From: Ypsolopha sequella
Taxonomy: Eukaryota > Arthropoda > Insecta > Lepidoptera > Ypsolophidae
Assembly: GCA_934047225.1 (NCBI GenBank)
Contig: CAKOHE010000009.1
Location: forward strand, 1-64,000
DNA length: 64,000 bases
Direction of reading: 5' to 3'
The notes under the pieces are model-generated. The model saw nothing but the letters and a program-made list of their open reading frames with translations, did no database searches and was not told the DNA's origin. How positions within the stretch are numbered: position 1 is the stretch's first letter; every line of letters starts with the position of its first letter. The position numbers and the translations under genes were made by a program. Below are positions 54,950 to 64,000 of the stretch, in pieces.

Positions 54950-55429
54950 GTCAATATATCTGAAGCGACATCCGAAGCACAGGCATGTGCCTACGTTTGT
55001 GGATTTATATTGAAAAAATATAAAACGGACTGTTCCATTTGCAAGAAATTATTGTTTGCACAAAATTTTACAAATTTACATACCTTTATGGATTTTAAGG
55101 AATACGACTCAATAAAAAAAAGTTTAGTGTATTGTAATGAAAATGTAGTTCGTTACGTAGAACAAAGTGCGACTACAATTAACAACTACCTAAACAACGA
55201 ATCTTATCAAGAAGCAGTTAAAGAAAAACAAATCAATATATTGAAGGAAAATGTAAATTCCGATTTTCTGATACCTTGCGAGGCCCATTTGATAAAGAAA
55301 ATTAATTATATTTTGGCAAATGTAATTAAAATTTGTTTTAAAAGATTCTGCACTGTAGAAAACAGAAAATTTGTCGATGATTTGTCAAAATCTTTACAAA
55401 GAAAAATGCAAATTCTTCACCATGTGTGA
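54950..55429 (+). CDS. THAP/P-like transposase gene, last exon (C-terminal domain)
   Basis: After an acceptor-like aatcgag the frame reads VNISEATSEAQACAYVCGFI, KKYKTDCSICKKLLF and KRFCTVENRKFVDDLSKSL, ending at a stop at 55427-55429. The order A-x-A-Y-V-x-G-F/Y then C-x2-C is typical of the end of THAP9/P-like transposases. Open throughout. The acceptor is my best guess. Confidence 0.78.
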   Translation, partial: VNISEATSEAQACAYVCGFILKKYKTDCSICKKLLFAQNFTNLHTFMDFKEYDSIKKSLVYCNENVVRYVEQSATTINNYLNNESYQEAVKEKQINILKENVNSDFLIPCEAHLIKKINYILANVIKICFKRFCTVENRKFVDDLSKSLQRKMQILHHV

Positions 55430-55534
55430 ATATATTTTCAATAGTTTGCATATTAAATAACTTAATGCTTCTGTTATTTACTTTGTTTTATTTGTAGTTT
55501 CTTCAGTTTTTTCCTAGAGCCAAACCAAGCTCTC

Positions 55535-55714
55535 GCTGGAGAACTACAAATGAAATTATCAGTAATTCACAGACACAATTGAGTACAAAATTCACTAAGC
55601 AGTGTTCAATAGCAAACAAAATACGCCACTTGAGTAATAAACAGATATGCTTAGTGAATTTTGTGTTCAATACTGTTTGTGAACTACTGATAATTTCATT
55701 TGTGGTTCTCCAGC
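55535..55714. mobile_element. 180-bp palindromic MITE
   Basis: Left gctggagaactacaaatgaa and right ttcatttgtggttctccagc are inverted. The match extends about 65 bases with few changes. It lies directly downstream of the P-like gene. Confidence 0.8.
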
Positions 55715-55816
55715 GGGAAATTTTAAATATGGATTCGTAGTTTGAATTTTGCCGCCAACGTTAGTTCGTATGCTAATCCGCAATAGCGCGTGTCGTTCAT
55801 GTACGTCGCATTTTTT

Positions 55817-56378
55817 TTCTAAAGTAGGGCCACTGAGTGATGGCACTTATGACAGCTGCATTTAGTGATGAGGTACATTTCAAATTTCGGTTAAAAATAA
55901 AAATCAAGTGTGAGTTTACTCAACATTAGACACGTCATTCAACATTCAACATAATGATACAAAAGGAAAATGTGCTAAAACCAGTGGCGTAGCTATCGGA
56001 GGGCTATGCGGTGTAGTGCCCCGGGGCCCCCAAGAGATGTTAAAATATTTAAATCGAAAAAAGTATTTTACTATAATTTATTTTAGTTTAGTTTAACTTC
56101 GTCATTGTTTTGTTTTTAATTAAATATTATTGCGTAACTTGACGACCTCAAACACGACCTATAAAAAATGAGAAACTTAAAAAAAAAAACTTTGTTTTTA
56201 TACGAATTCTATTGCACAATAAAGCAACATTCAAATCAAAAAATAATAATCGAAACAAGTAGTACATCACTATCAACAATGAAGTATTACATTTTTTAAT
56301 TCACACTTTCTTATAAATAATTTCGATACTTTGTAGGCATTTAAACGTCATAGGCGCCATCACTCAGTGGCTCTACTC
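55817..56378. mobile_element. MITE with agtgatggc TIRs, copy 2
   Basis: Near-identical to 36215-36785, including the internal cggaggg and ccccggggccc segment. Its right end abuts the BEL integrase remnant. Confidence 0.8.
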
Positions 56379-56965
56379 TAGGAGCTTACGCTTCTTAAGT
56401 CAAGTCTTCGTGGAACGTTTACAACACGTCCACATCGGGTACGTCTCTCAGTTTCAACATGCGCATTTTCATCGATTGGTCTTTCTATGTCTGTATCTAC
56501 TTCAAGAACTTCTATGTAAGGATGCGTGATCTCTAACGGGTAAAGTCTTTGTAGGGGACGAATCCTCTCACCGTTTGCAGTCTTAATTTTTGCCACCCGT
56601 GTGTGCTTATCTGTACCTGGATACAGTTCTAATATCAAGCCAAGCGGCCAGTCGACTCGTTTTTTATCGCATTCTAAGAGAACAACATCTCCAACACATA
56701 AGTTGGTTTTGCTTTGTTTTCCCTGATGGACAAGAAGCGCCAGATATTCTGTTCTAAATCTTTGTCTTAAATCCTTCTGTACATATTTTACTCTTTCATA
56801 CAAGCCCTTTCTGTCAAGAACATCTAAATCTGGGACGTCGTTTCTAGGTATTCCCTGCAAGAAATAATTTGGAGTAATGGGCATTAATGTATCTTCTGTG
56901 ACATATGTTAGTGGTCTAGCATTTATTATTGCTTCACAATCACAATAGTCTTGAACACAAACCAA
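56378..56965 (-). pseudogene. BEL/Pao integrase C-terminal fragment
   Basis: 195 codons: CEAIINARPLTYV, FLQGIPRNDVPDLDVLD, CVGDVVLLECDKKRVDWPLG and RPLQRLYPLEITH. This covers the end of integrase and the DUF5641-like domain. The catalytic core is missing. It is related to, but not the same lineage as, the fragment at 28122-29144. Confidence 0.85.
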
Positions 56966-57160
56966 GATGAGTACAATATCTTTTTTTCTATTGTAAACCC
57001 ACTACTTCACCATGTAATTTTTCGCCCCATTTTCACACAAAAATAATATAAATATAATTTACAAACGCCCTATGTTTCAGTTAACATTTCAACCACTCAC
57101 CAACCCTCTCATATCTACCAGCAACCTAACTACTCTGAATTCCCATTAAACCTTCCAAGC

Positions 57161-58556
57161 TGTCGCGAATGCGAAACCTCTAGGTAGCTATAGGCTAGCG
57201 CGGGACGAGGCGGGGGAGAGAGCGCGGGCGCGCACGCCGTCAGTCGCCGCCTGGACAGTAAAAAGGGTAACTGTGTGCGTGGACAGTGGAGTAGAGGTAA
57301 GTGACACAGCAATATATATTCAGTGTACTTACCTATCAGAGGGAAAAGCCCTAGTTATCAGAACCGATGCGTCGGACTGCCAGCGGGCAGGGGTCAATAA
57401 ATATTCAGTATCAGAGGGAAAAGCCCTAGTTATCAGAACCGATGCGTCGGACTGCCAGCGGGCAGGGGTCAATAAATATTCAGTATCAGAGGGAAAAGCC
57501 CTAGTTATCAGAACCGATGCGTCGGACTGCCAGCGGGCAGGGGTCAATAAATATTCAGTATCAGAGGGAAAAGCCCTAGTTATCAGAACCGATGCGTCGG
57601 ACTGCCAGCGGGCAGGGGTCAATAAATATTCAGTATCAGAGGGAAAAGCCCTAGTTATCAGAACCGATGCGTCGGACTGCCAGCGGGCAGGGGTCAATAA
57701 ATATTCAGTATCAGAGGGAAAAGCCCTAGTTATCAGAACCGATGCGTCGGACTGCCAGCGGGCAGGGGTCAATAAATATTCAGTATCAGAGGGAAAAGCC
57801 CTAGTTATCAGAACCGATGCGTCGGACTGCCAGCGGGCAGGGGTCAATAAATATTTAGTATCAGAGGGAAAAGCCCTAGTTATCAGAACCGATGCGTCGG
57901 ACTGCCAGCGGGCAGGGGTCAATAAATATTCAGTATCAGAGGGAAAAGCCCTAGTTATCAGAACCGATGCGTCGGACTGCCAGCGGGCAGGGGTCAATAA
58001 ATATTCAGTATCAGAGGGAAAAGCCCTAGTTATCAGAACCGATGCGTCGGACTGCCAGCGGGCAGGGGTCAATAAATATTCAGTATCAGAGGGAAAAGCC
58101 CTAGTTATCAGAACCGATGCGTCGGACTGCCAGCGGGCAGGGGTCAATAAATATTCAGTATCAGAGGGAAAAGCCCTAGTTATCAGAACCGATGCGTCGG
58201 ACTGCCTGCGGGCAGGGGTCAATAAATATTCAGTATCAGAGGGAAAAGCCCTAGTTGTCAGAACCGATGCGTCGGACTGCCTGCGGGTAGAGGTTAAAGA
58301 ATAGTAGCAGGAGTATCACTGCAAGCGAGGCATGGGGTGGCTGTAGGAGAGGTTGGAGGCCACAGGGGTGAGGTCAGATTCAGTTAATCAGGTCAGGCTA
58401 TAAGAAAGAGGATCGTACATGCGTGTGCGATATTGTGGGTACTTATTCAGTTTATGTATTTACCTACTATTATAATCAGTATTACATCAGCTAGTAAAAT
58501 ATCAATCAATTCAGATATTCGCCTAGTAATTAGGTAAAAGAAACTATGTGGCGACA
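57161..58556 (+). repeat. 5' LTR of the second BEL element, 1396 bp
   Basis: It ends GTGGCGACA directly before the primer-binding site shared with the first element. It is much longer than the 794-bp LTR because it contains the 75-bp array. The 3' partner is not in the window, so the left end rests on similarity of the first 14 bases. Confidence 0.75.
57334..58308 (+). repeat. 75-bp tandem array, 13 units, within the LTR
   Basis: Each unit starts tatcagagggaaaagcccta and contains two small inverted repeats (ccgatgcgtcgg; ctgcc...ggcag). Units 1-11 are almost identical (unit 7 has one change at its end), and the last two differ slightly (gcctgcggg). Because 75 is divisible by three and the unit lacks stops, long frames run through it on both strands. 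These are not evidence of a protein. Confidence 0.95.
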
Positions 58557-58578
58557 TGGTGGAGATGCTGGGATCGAA
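58557..58578 (+). other. Primer-binding site of the second BEL element
   Basis: TGGTGGAGATGCTGGGATCG directly follows the LTR. The first 18 bases equal the site in the first element. Confidence 0.75.
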
Positions 58579-59941
58579 TAATTCGTCCAAGAATATGAAG
58601 CATAAAATCGTATTTATGAAATGGTGCATAAAAGCAGCTACGCATTAAAGCGTATTTTTGCAAGGGTGCATAAAAACAGTTACTACGCATAAAAGCGTGT
58701 GTATTGTTAAGATGAAGGTGTGCATAAAAGCGTATGTATTGTTGAGATACAGGTACCTACGCATAAAAGCGTGTGTATTTTTTGCAATACAGATCAGACA
58801 GAAAGACGTACTTACCTACCTAAGTATTAAAATGTTGCATTATTAGTCTAAAGAATTCAAGTTCAGACACTTAATTATGATACTTAAGTACTTAATTGCG
58901 TTTATAACCTACTTATTGTGATTTTTTTCTCGATTTAATAATGTTCTTTAACTAAGGAAGGTTTGAAAGACAAGTTTGTCTATCGATAATTCGATATTTC
59001 AGCTAATAAAGACTACCATCTATCTAAATATATTTTTAAAGAATGTAGGTAAGTAAGTACCTAGTTCTTTACGGAGCATGATTTTTGTTACTTTCTCGAA
59101 TAAGTTCGAACGACAGAATCGTAGGTACCTACCTTTTTTTTTTTATTGTGCTATAAACTTAGAATAGATAAGTACATTGAGCATTGACAGGTCAATGACA
59201 TTAAGTATTGAGTGCGAGCGGCACGTACTTCCCTATTCTTGTTTATTAAAGAATGTAGCCGTGAGTCTGGTAGAAAAAAATTACACGTGGTTAAAAAATA
59301 TCATTTGTTGTAAGCGTAGCGTAGCTTAGAATGGATCGATTCCCAAAGTGTGGGAAGAGACCTGCCACGCCGAATATTGAGCTGATATTAGTGCGGATAT
59401 TTTAAGAGAAATTTAATACCAGAGCTGTGTTAATATAACACGAATTGTTATTTTTTAGCAAGAGGTGGTTTTGAATACTTACCGAAATATTAATTGTCTA
59501 ATTTGTTTCGATTAAAAGTAGGTAAGTACCTACCGATAGTAAATGGTTAATTCCGTGAAAGACTAGGCCCGTATTTACGGTAGGGTCAAGTGGGCAAGTG
59601 CCCAGGGCGGCAGAACAAGAGGGGGAGCTTAGGCCTTCCTTAAGGCAGTACGGCTATCCTTAATACAGATACCTACTAATTTATTTAGATACTATAATCC
59701 ATTGACTTTGTTATGTACGATAGGATCACTGTTGAATTTAACAACGAATTGGTGTATCGCAAAGTTAAATTCAAATAATACACTGGTGGTTGACCAGTTA
59801 TTTAGACAATTTTTTAAATTAGGGTACTTATTTGAGAGTTGTGTAATTTATAATAAATTTTGTTTTAGGATTTGGACATTACAATATACGAGGCTAAAGG
59901 TTCCAATCTCTTGCACCTTATAGGTACGGTACTTATTTAAA
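58579..59941 (+). other. Leader of the second BEL element with short repeats
   Basis: No credible frame. Between 58630 and 58790 five degenerate copies of acgcataaaagcgtgtgtat occur with irregular spacing. Confidence 0.6.
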
Positions 59942-61354
59942 ATGGAAGAAGTCATTCGAACCCGTTTGAAGTTAATTTACGAATCTCTTCTATCTTGTAT
60001 AAACTTAGTTCAGTGTGAACTTAAAAAGTCTGCAGACGGTGACGCCAATTTTAATGAATTAGAATTGAGTGGGTCCAAGTTAAAGGGTGCCAATGATAGA
60101 TTCGTTGCGGAAATTCAGAATTATTGTAAATCAGTATCAGAACCCGACATTGACGAAATTAAGCAGTACACGTCAACTCAAATTCAGGCCGAAGAATTGA
60201 TATCAGAAGTAGAAGTTAATGTCAGACGGAATAACCGAAACCGTGATTCAGATTCTACTATTGGTGGTAATATTAACTTTGCTCGTCACTTGCCACGAAT
60301 GGAGCTTCAAAGATTTGATGGGGAAATTCTGAAATGGTACCCATTTTGGGACCAGTTTTCGTCGAATGTACATAACCGGAACATCAATGAAGTCGATAAA
60401 TTATTGTATCTTAAATCGGTTCTTGATGGTGATGCAAAACAAGCTATCGAAGGATTAGATACCACTAACAAAAATTATAGCATAGCAGTCACCACATTAA
60501 AAGAAAGGTATGGCAAACCTAGCGTTATTATTGATGCTCATTATGTAGCGCTGTATAGAGTGAAAGCAGCATCGTCCAATCAGGTCAAAGAATGCAGGCA
60601 CGTTCTTAATGAAATTGAGAGACACCTTAGAGTACTTAGTTCCCTGGGGGAAGATGTCAATCATAACCACCTCAGAGTTATGATTATGGAAAAGTTCCCT
60701 GAAGACCTAATTTATGAATTAAAATTGAAAATGACACAAGAAGATGAATCAATTGACAGTATTAGGAAATATTTGGAGTATATTATATCGGCTAGAGAAA
60801 CATCGAACAGATTGAAGAAACCGACGGTGGATAAGACGAAAATGGATACGACTAATGTCGAAAGAGAACAAAGATCAGATAATTTCACAATAGGTTCTTT
60901 ACATGTTAGGTCGGAAGAAAATAGAAAAGTAAATAATCAACGCAGATTCACAAACTTTAAAAAGGATAATAACAAACCTAGATTTGATGATAAAATTTTC
61001 AATAGATCTAAATTAACCTCGCGCAAAAGACCTTATGACAACTCTGATAGGACCAGTGAACCATCTAAAAAGAAATTTAGTAAGTGTATATTCTGTAAAC
61101 AAGATCATTACAATGACGAATGTATGAACTACAAAACACTGAATGAGAGAAAATCTCGACTAGGAAGTCGTTGCTACATTTGTTTCGGTGAAGGGCATAG
61201 GGCGTCTAATTGCCGGGATAAAAGGAAATGTAGACATTGTAACAAATCTCACATTCATAATCGTGCATTATGTCCCACAAAATTTGAACAGTCATCTGCT
61301 AACGCAATACGGACTGATAGCCTACACATTCGATCAGATTTTAGCACAACATAG
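59942..61354 (+). CDS. BEL/Pao Gag of the second element
   Basis: 470 codons from ATG. A DUF1759-like domain (LQRFDGEILKWYPFWDQFSS, GDAKQAIEGL, LRVMIMEKFPEDL) is followed by a basic linker. Three Cys/His knuckles come next (CIFCKQDHYNDEC, CYICFGEGHRASNC, CRHCNKSHIHNRALC). It ends in TAG at 61352-61354, and the same frame continues directly as protease and pol. The first element has no stop at the equivalent position. Confidence 0.88.
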   Translation: MEEVIRTRLKLIYESLLSCINLVQCELKKSADGDANFNELELSGSKLKGANDRFVAEIQNYCKSVSEPDIDEIKQYTSTQIQAEELISEVEVNVRRNNRNRDSDSTIGGNINFARHLPRMELQRFDGEILKWYPFWDQFSSNVHNRNINEVDKLLYLKSVLDGDAKQAIEGLDTTNKNYSIAVTTLKERYGKPSVIIDAHYVALYRVKAASSNQVKECRHVLNEIERHLRVLSSLGEDVNHNHLRVMIMEKFPEDLIYELKLKMTQEDESIDSIRKYLEYIISARETSNRLKKPTVDKTKMDTTNVEREQRSDNFTIGSLHVRSEENRKVNNQRRFTNFKKDNNKPRFDDKIFNRSKLTSRKRPYDNSDRTSEPSKKKFSKCIFCKQDHYNDECMNYKTLNERKSRLGSRCYICFGEGHRASNCRDKRKCRHCNKSHIHNRALCPTKFEQSSANAIRTDSLHIRSDFSTT

Positions 61355-62155
61355 TTGCAAACTTGCCTTGTGGAGGTTAGCAATCCAGAGACTAGGTCTA
61401 CACGACTACAAGGCAGAATTTTGTTGGATTGCGGTAGCGCTGCTAATAAACTAAATTTACCCATTGCCAAAAAATTAAACTTGTCGATATTTACGTTTGG
61501 CGCGAAATCACCACATCAGATTGAAAGTTCAGTAGTGAGTTTTAAAATCACAACTCGTACGGGTATCTCACGGCTTTTACATGCTAATGTTGTACCTCAC
61601 ATTACGAATAGTGTAAGAGCACCGGTGTTTAATAAGCCACCTTGGGTATCTTCCGTTGTCATAGCGGATGATGGATCTTGTGGGGACAAAATAGACATAC
61701 TTATAGGTAATGACTATTATCATTCATTCATGTCGCATGAAAAGATTACGGTGTCTAAGGATCTTTTCTTAGTAAATTCAGATTTTGGCTGGGTGTGGTC
61801 AGGCAAAATTTGCGAAGTCAATGACAACTCGGATCAGTTAACCGTGTTGACTTATTTTCAGTCAAATGAAGTGTTTGACAACAAACTGAACGAACCTGAC
61901 CTACCATTAAAGTTAAAAGATGTTAAAAAATTGTGGGACCTTGAATCTTTAGGTATTACAGACTCTCCAAAAACGACTCGCGATGAAGAGGCAGTAAAAC
62001 AGTTTAATGAAACTGTTCAGTACAAGGACAATAGATATCATGTTAAATGGCCTTGGAATGAATTTCCACCGGATCTTTCCAATAATTTAGGGTTAGCTTT
62101 GGGTCGCCTCAATAGTTTGATAAGGCGGTTAGATAACTCAGAGATAAAAACATAA
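61355..62155 (+). pseudogene. BEL/Pao protease and start of pol, after in-frame TAG
   Basis: The frame continues from gag past the TAG. It contains RILLDCGS, the aspartic protease start, but about eight residues after it are missing compared with the first element. Next come IDILIGNDYYHS and LYLINSEFGW-type motifs. It stops shortly after LGRLNSLIRRLD, where the RT would begin. Confidence 0.85.
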
Positions 62156-63165
62156 GTCGCGAAGCTACTCAAGACAATATTGTGCATTTACGTTTTTGTC
62201 GAGTTCCTTTCGGTGTTATATCAAGTCCGTTTCTTTTGAACGCCACTATCAGACTTCACTTGACGCGGTCAAATGACGTCCGTATGAAACAAATAGCGGA
62301 AGATATATACGTAGATAATATAGTTACAGGTGCAAAGACAACCTCAGACGCACTTAACCTATACGAAGCATCAAGACAATCATTTGATTGCTTGTCGATG
62401 TACTTACGCGAATGGAATTCAAATTCTAAAGAGCTTATGACTCACATTCCAGACAAACTTCGGACAGAGGGTCGTAGAAGAGTGAAAGTGTTAGGTTTAA
62501 TATGGGACTTAAATGATGACCATCTTTATTTGAAGTCTAACCTAAACAATAATGATTTAGACATGGTACAGTCAAAACGAGATGTTTTAAAGATGATTGC
62601 ATCAGTATACGATCCTTGTGGTCTTGCAGTGCCTGTGATGCTCCCAGCAAAACTATTCTTTCAAAAATTATGGAAGCTGAAAAACAAGTGGGATGATAAG
62701 TTAAGTGATGATCAACTTACCGAATGGCGCCAGGTGGCATCCAAGTTTTCTTATCTAAAAGAAATTCATGTAAATCGATATTACGCGCAAAGTTTAAATA
62801 GAAACGACGACAGTGATCACATAAAACATGAAATTCATTGTTTTACGGATGCGTCTATGGAAGCGTACTCAGCGGTAGTTTATATACGCAGTTCCTTAGG
62901 CACTAATAATATTGTCAGTTTTGTTATTGGCAAGTCTAGATTAGTCCCTTTAAAGGAACAAAGTAATTTACAGATTCCAAGATTAGAATTGATGGGAGTA
63001 CTTATAGGTTGCAGACTTATTAACTACGTAATGAAGTTTTTGCGTCTCAGGGTCGAAGCACAAATTTTATGGACTGATAGTCAGATCGTTTTGAGTTGGT
63101 CTAGATCAGAAAAATTGCTTCCGCCATTTGTTTCGCGTAGAATTAATGAGATAAAAGCAAAATAA
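62156..63165 (+). pseudogene. BEL/Pao RT (C-terminal part) and RNase H, second element
   Basis: In another frame the sequence resumes at LRFCRVPFGVISSPFLL, with the YVDN form of the catalytic box, then RT connection and RNase H (FTDASMEAYSAVVYI, IPRLELMGVLIGC, ILWTDSQIVLSW). The first RT motifs, about 200 residues, are deleted at the junction near 62150-62160. A 1-base loss near 63163 ends the frame. Confidence 0.87.
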
Positions 63166-63564
63166 AGTCCTACAGATCAGATATGTGCCGACTAAACTCA
63201 ATCCGTCAGACGTAGGTACTAGGGCGCAGCGTGTAGACTCGTATCATAGATGGCTCAAGGGTCCGGTTTTTTTGTCAGAAAGTTCGGAACTATGGCTAAA
63301 ATCTCATAGCTCAGATAATGTTCAGATTGAAACTTTTTTGGCCGGGGATGGTCTTACAAATATAACTCAGAATAATACAACTGAAACAAATTTAGATAGA
63401 ACGGAACCAATGGCAGTTGACAGTAACGAACATCCTGTAGATGACGAAACTAAGAAGATACTAAATATTCAAGCCGAATACTTTCCTAAAGAGGTCGAAG
63501 GTATCACAACAGACTTATCAAGAACACTCCAGTTGTACAAAGATCAGGACGGATTATTGAGATG
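63166..63564 (+). pseudogene. RNase H end and linker to integrase, second element
   Basis: Frame-shifted continuation: LNPSDVGTRAQRVD, then an acidic linker and EYFPKEVEGITTDLSRTLQL, matching the first element (EYFSKEVAGQETNLSRSLGL). It breaks again after DGLLR. Confidence 0.85.
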
Positions 63565-63587
63565 ACTCAATGACAGACTGGACAAAT

Positions 63588-64000
63588 AATCAGAAGGAGC
63601 CCATATTGCTTCCAAAGAATTCAGAGTTTACACATACAATCATAACCGAATTACACCTTAAAAACTACCATGTAGGCGTTTCGCATACTTTAGCCTTATT
63701 AAGACAGAAGTTTTGGGTTCCACATGGGAGGGCGACGGTTCAGAAAGTCGTCAGAAAGTGTCAGCGATGTGTCAAATACGGTGATGGACCTTTCAAACTA
63801 CCACCGATTCCCGATTTACCTGCAAAGAGAGTGAATCTCAGTCTACCTTTCGCTTTTACGGGTCTTGACTATTTCGGCCCCCTTTTTGTAGAAGCCACTA
63901 AGGAAAAACGCTGGGTGTGCCTGTTTACCTGCTTGACCATTAGAGCTATTCACATGGAAGTGGTCAAAGACTGTTCAGCTGAAAAATGTTTACTCGCGAT
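63588..64000 (+). pseudogene. BEL/Pao integrase N-terminal part, second element, cut by window end
   Basis: Reading NQKEPILLPKNSEF onward gives the zinc-binding region (ELHLKNYHVGVSHT, CQRCVKYG) and the first catalytic Asp (FTGLDYFGPLFV). It is open to the last base. Confidence 0.87.

Larger units (their letters stand above)
57161..64000 (+). mobile_element. Second BEL/Pao element, 3' part outside the window
   Basis: It begins TGTCGCGAATGCGAAACC, like the LTR of the first element (TGTCGCGAATAGCGAAA). The order is LTR, primer-binding site, leader, gag, protease, RT/RNase H and integrase, running off the right edge. It is disabled by a stop between gag and protease, a protease deletion, an RT deletion and later frameshifts. 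Confidence 0.88.

Noticed and set aside
57273..58304. 343-codon frame on plus and 297-codon frame on minus through the 75-bp array
   Set aside because: Both arise because the repeat unit is a multiple of three without stops. The frames are repeats of one 25-residue unit on both strands and lie in an LTR.
57334..58308. Possible CRISPR-like array
   Set aside because: The units are contiguous and identical with no unique spacers, and the context is eukaryotic retrotransposon DNA.
61188..61470. Overlapping frames in other registers at the gag-protease junction, as a sign of programmed frameshifting
   Set aside because: Gag and protease are in the same frame separated by one TAG, so no frameshift is needed; these are shadows.

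Overview
The window looks like AT-rich, repeat-dominated insect nuclear DNA, most probably from a moth or butterfly. The evidence is a split-exon mitochondrial helicase gene, several BEL/Pao retrotransposons, Helitrons with A/T-flanked TC...CTAG ends, and short dispersed repeats of the kind common in Lepidoptera. The order-level call rests on recognising repeat types by eye. About nine tenths of the window is transposon-derived and much of it is nested.

Left third (1-19143): decayed repeats only. These include a 580-bp palindrome, a 5'-truncated LINE with a TIR element in its 3' UTR, several small palindromic MITEs and a tRNA-like fragment. They are followed by a structurally complete BEL/Pao element on the minus strand (11198-19143). 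It has two 794-bp LTRs, a GAGTT target duplication and one long open frame whose reverse transcriptase core has been deleted in frame.

Host island (20.7-26.6 kb, minus strand): five exons of a mitochondrial DNA helicase (Twinkle-like) gene covering the zinc-ribbon and primase-like half. The helicase half is not visible in the window. Two introns carry an unusual G-run plus GC-rich repeat. Further upstream are one or two unidentified exon-like pieces.

Middle (28.1-55.4 kb): a rearranged BEL remnant with its two pol halves head to head, then a THAP/P-superfamily transposase gene of at least 24 kb on the plus strand. Its exons can be followed from the THAP domain to the C terminus with compatible phases from the third exon onward, although one exon is frameshifted by a 19-bp duplication. 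The introns have collected a foldback element, two Helitrons, a LINE tail, SINE-like pieces and MITEs. They also hold two unusual elements. One is a 1.84-kb element with 40-bp TIRs and an 8-bp target duplication that encodes only a three-exon THAP protein. The other is a 3.62-kb element with about 310-bp TIRs that carries a decayed PIN/FEN1-like nuclease gene.

Right end (55.8-64 kb): a MITE copy, another BEL integrase remnant, and the first two thirds of a second BEL/Pao element on the plus strand. Its 1.4-kb 5' LTR contains thirteen 75-bp tandem repeats. Its gag-pol is broken by a stop, a reverse-transcriptase deletion and frameshifts, and the window ends inside integrase. Both LTR-bearing BEL elements share the same primer-binding sequence, so they belong to one lineage.
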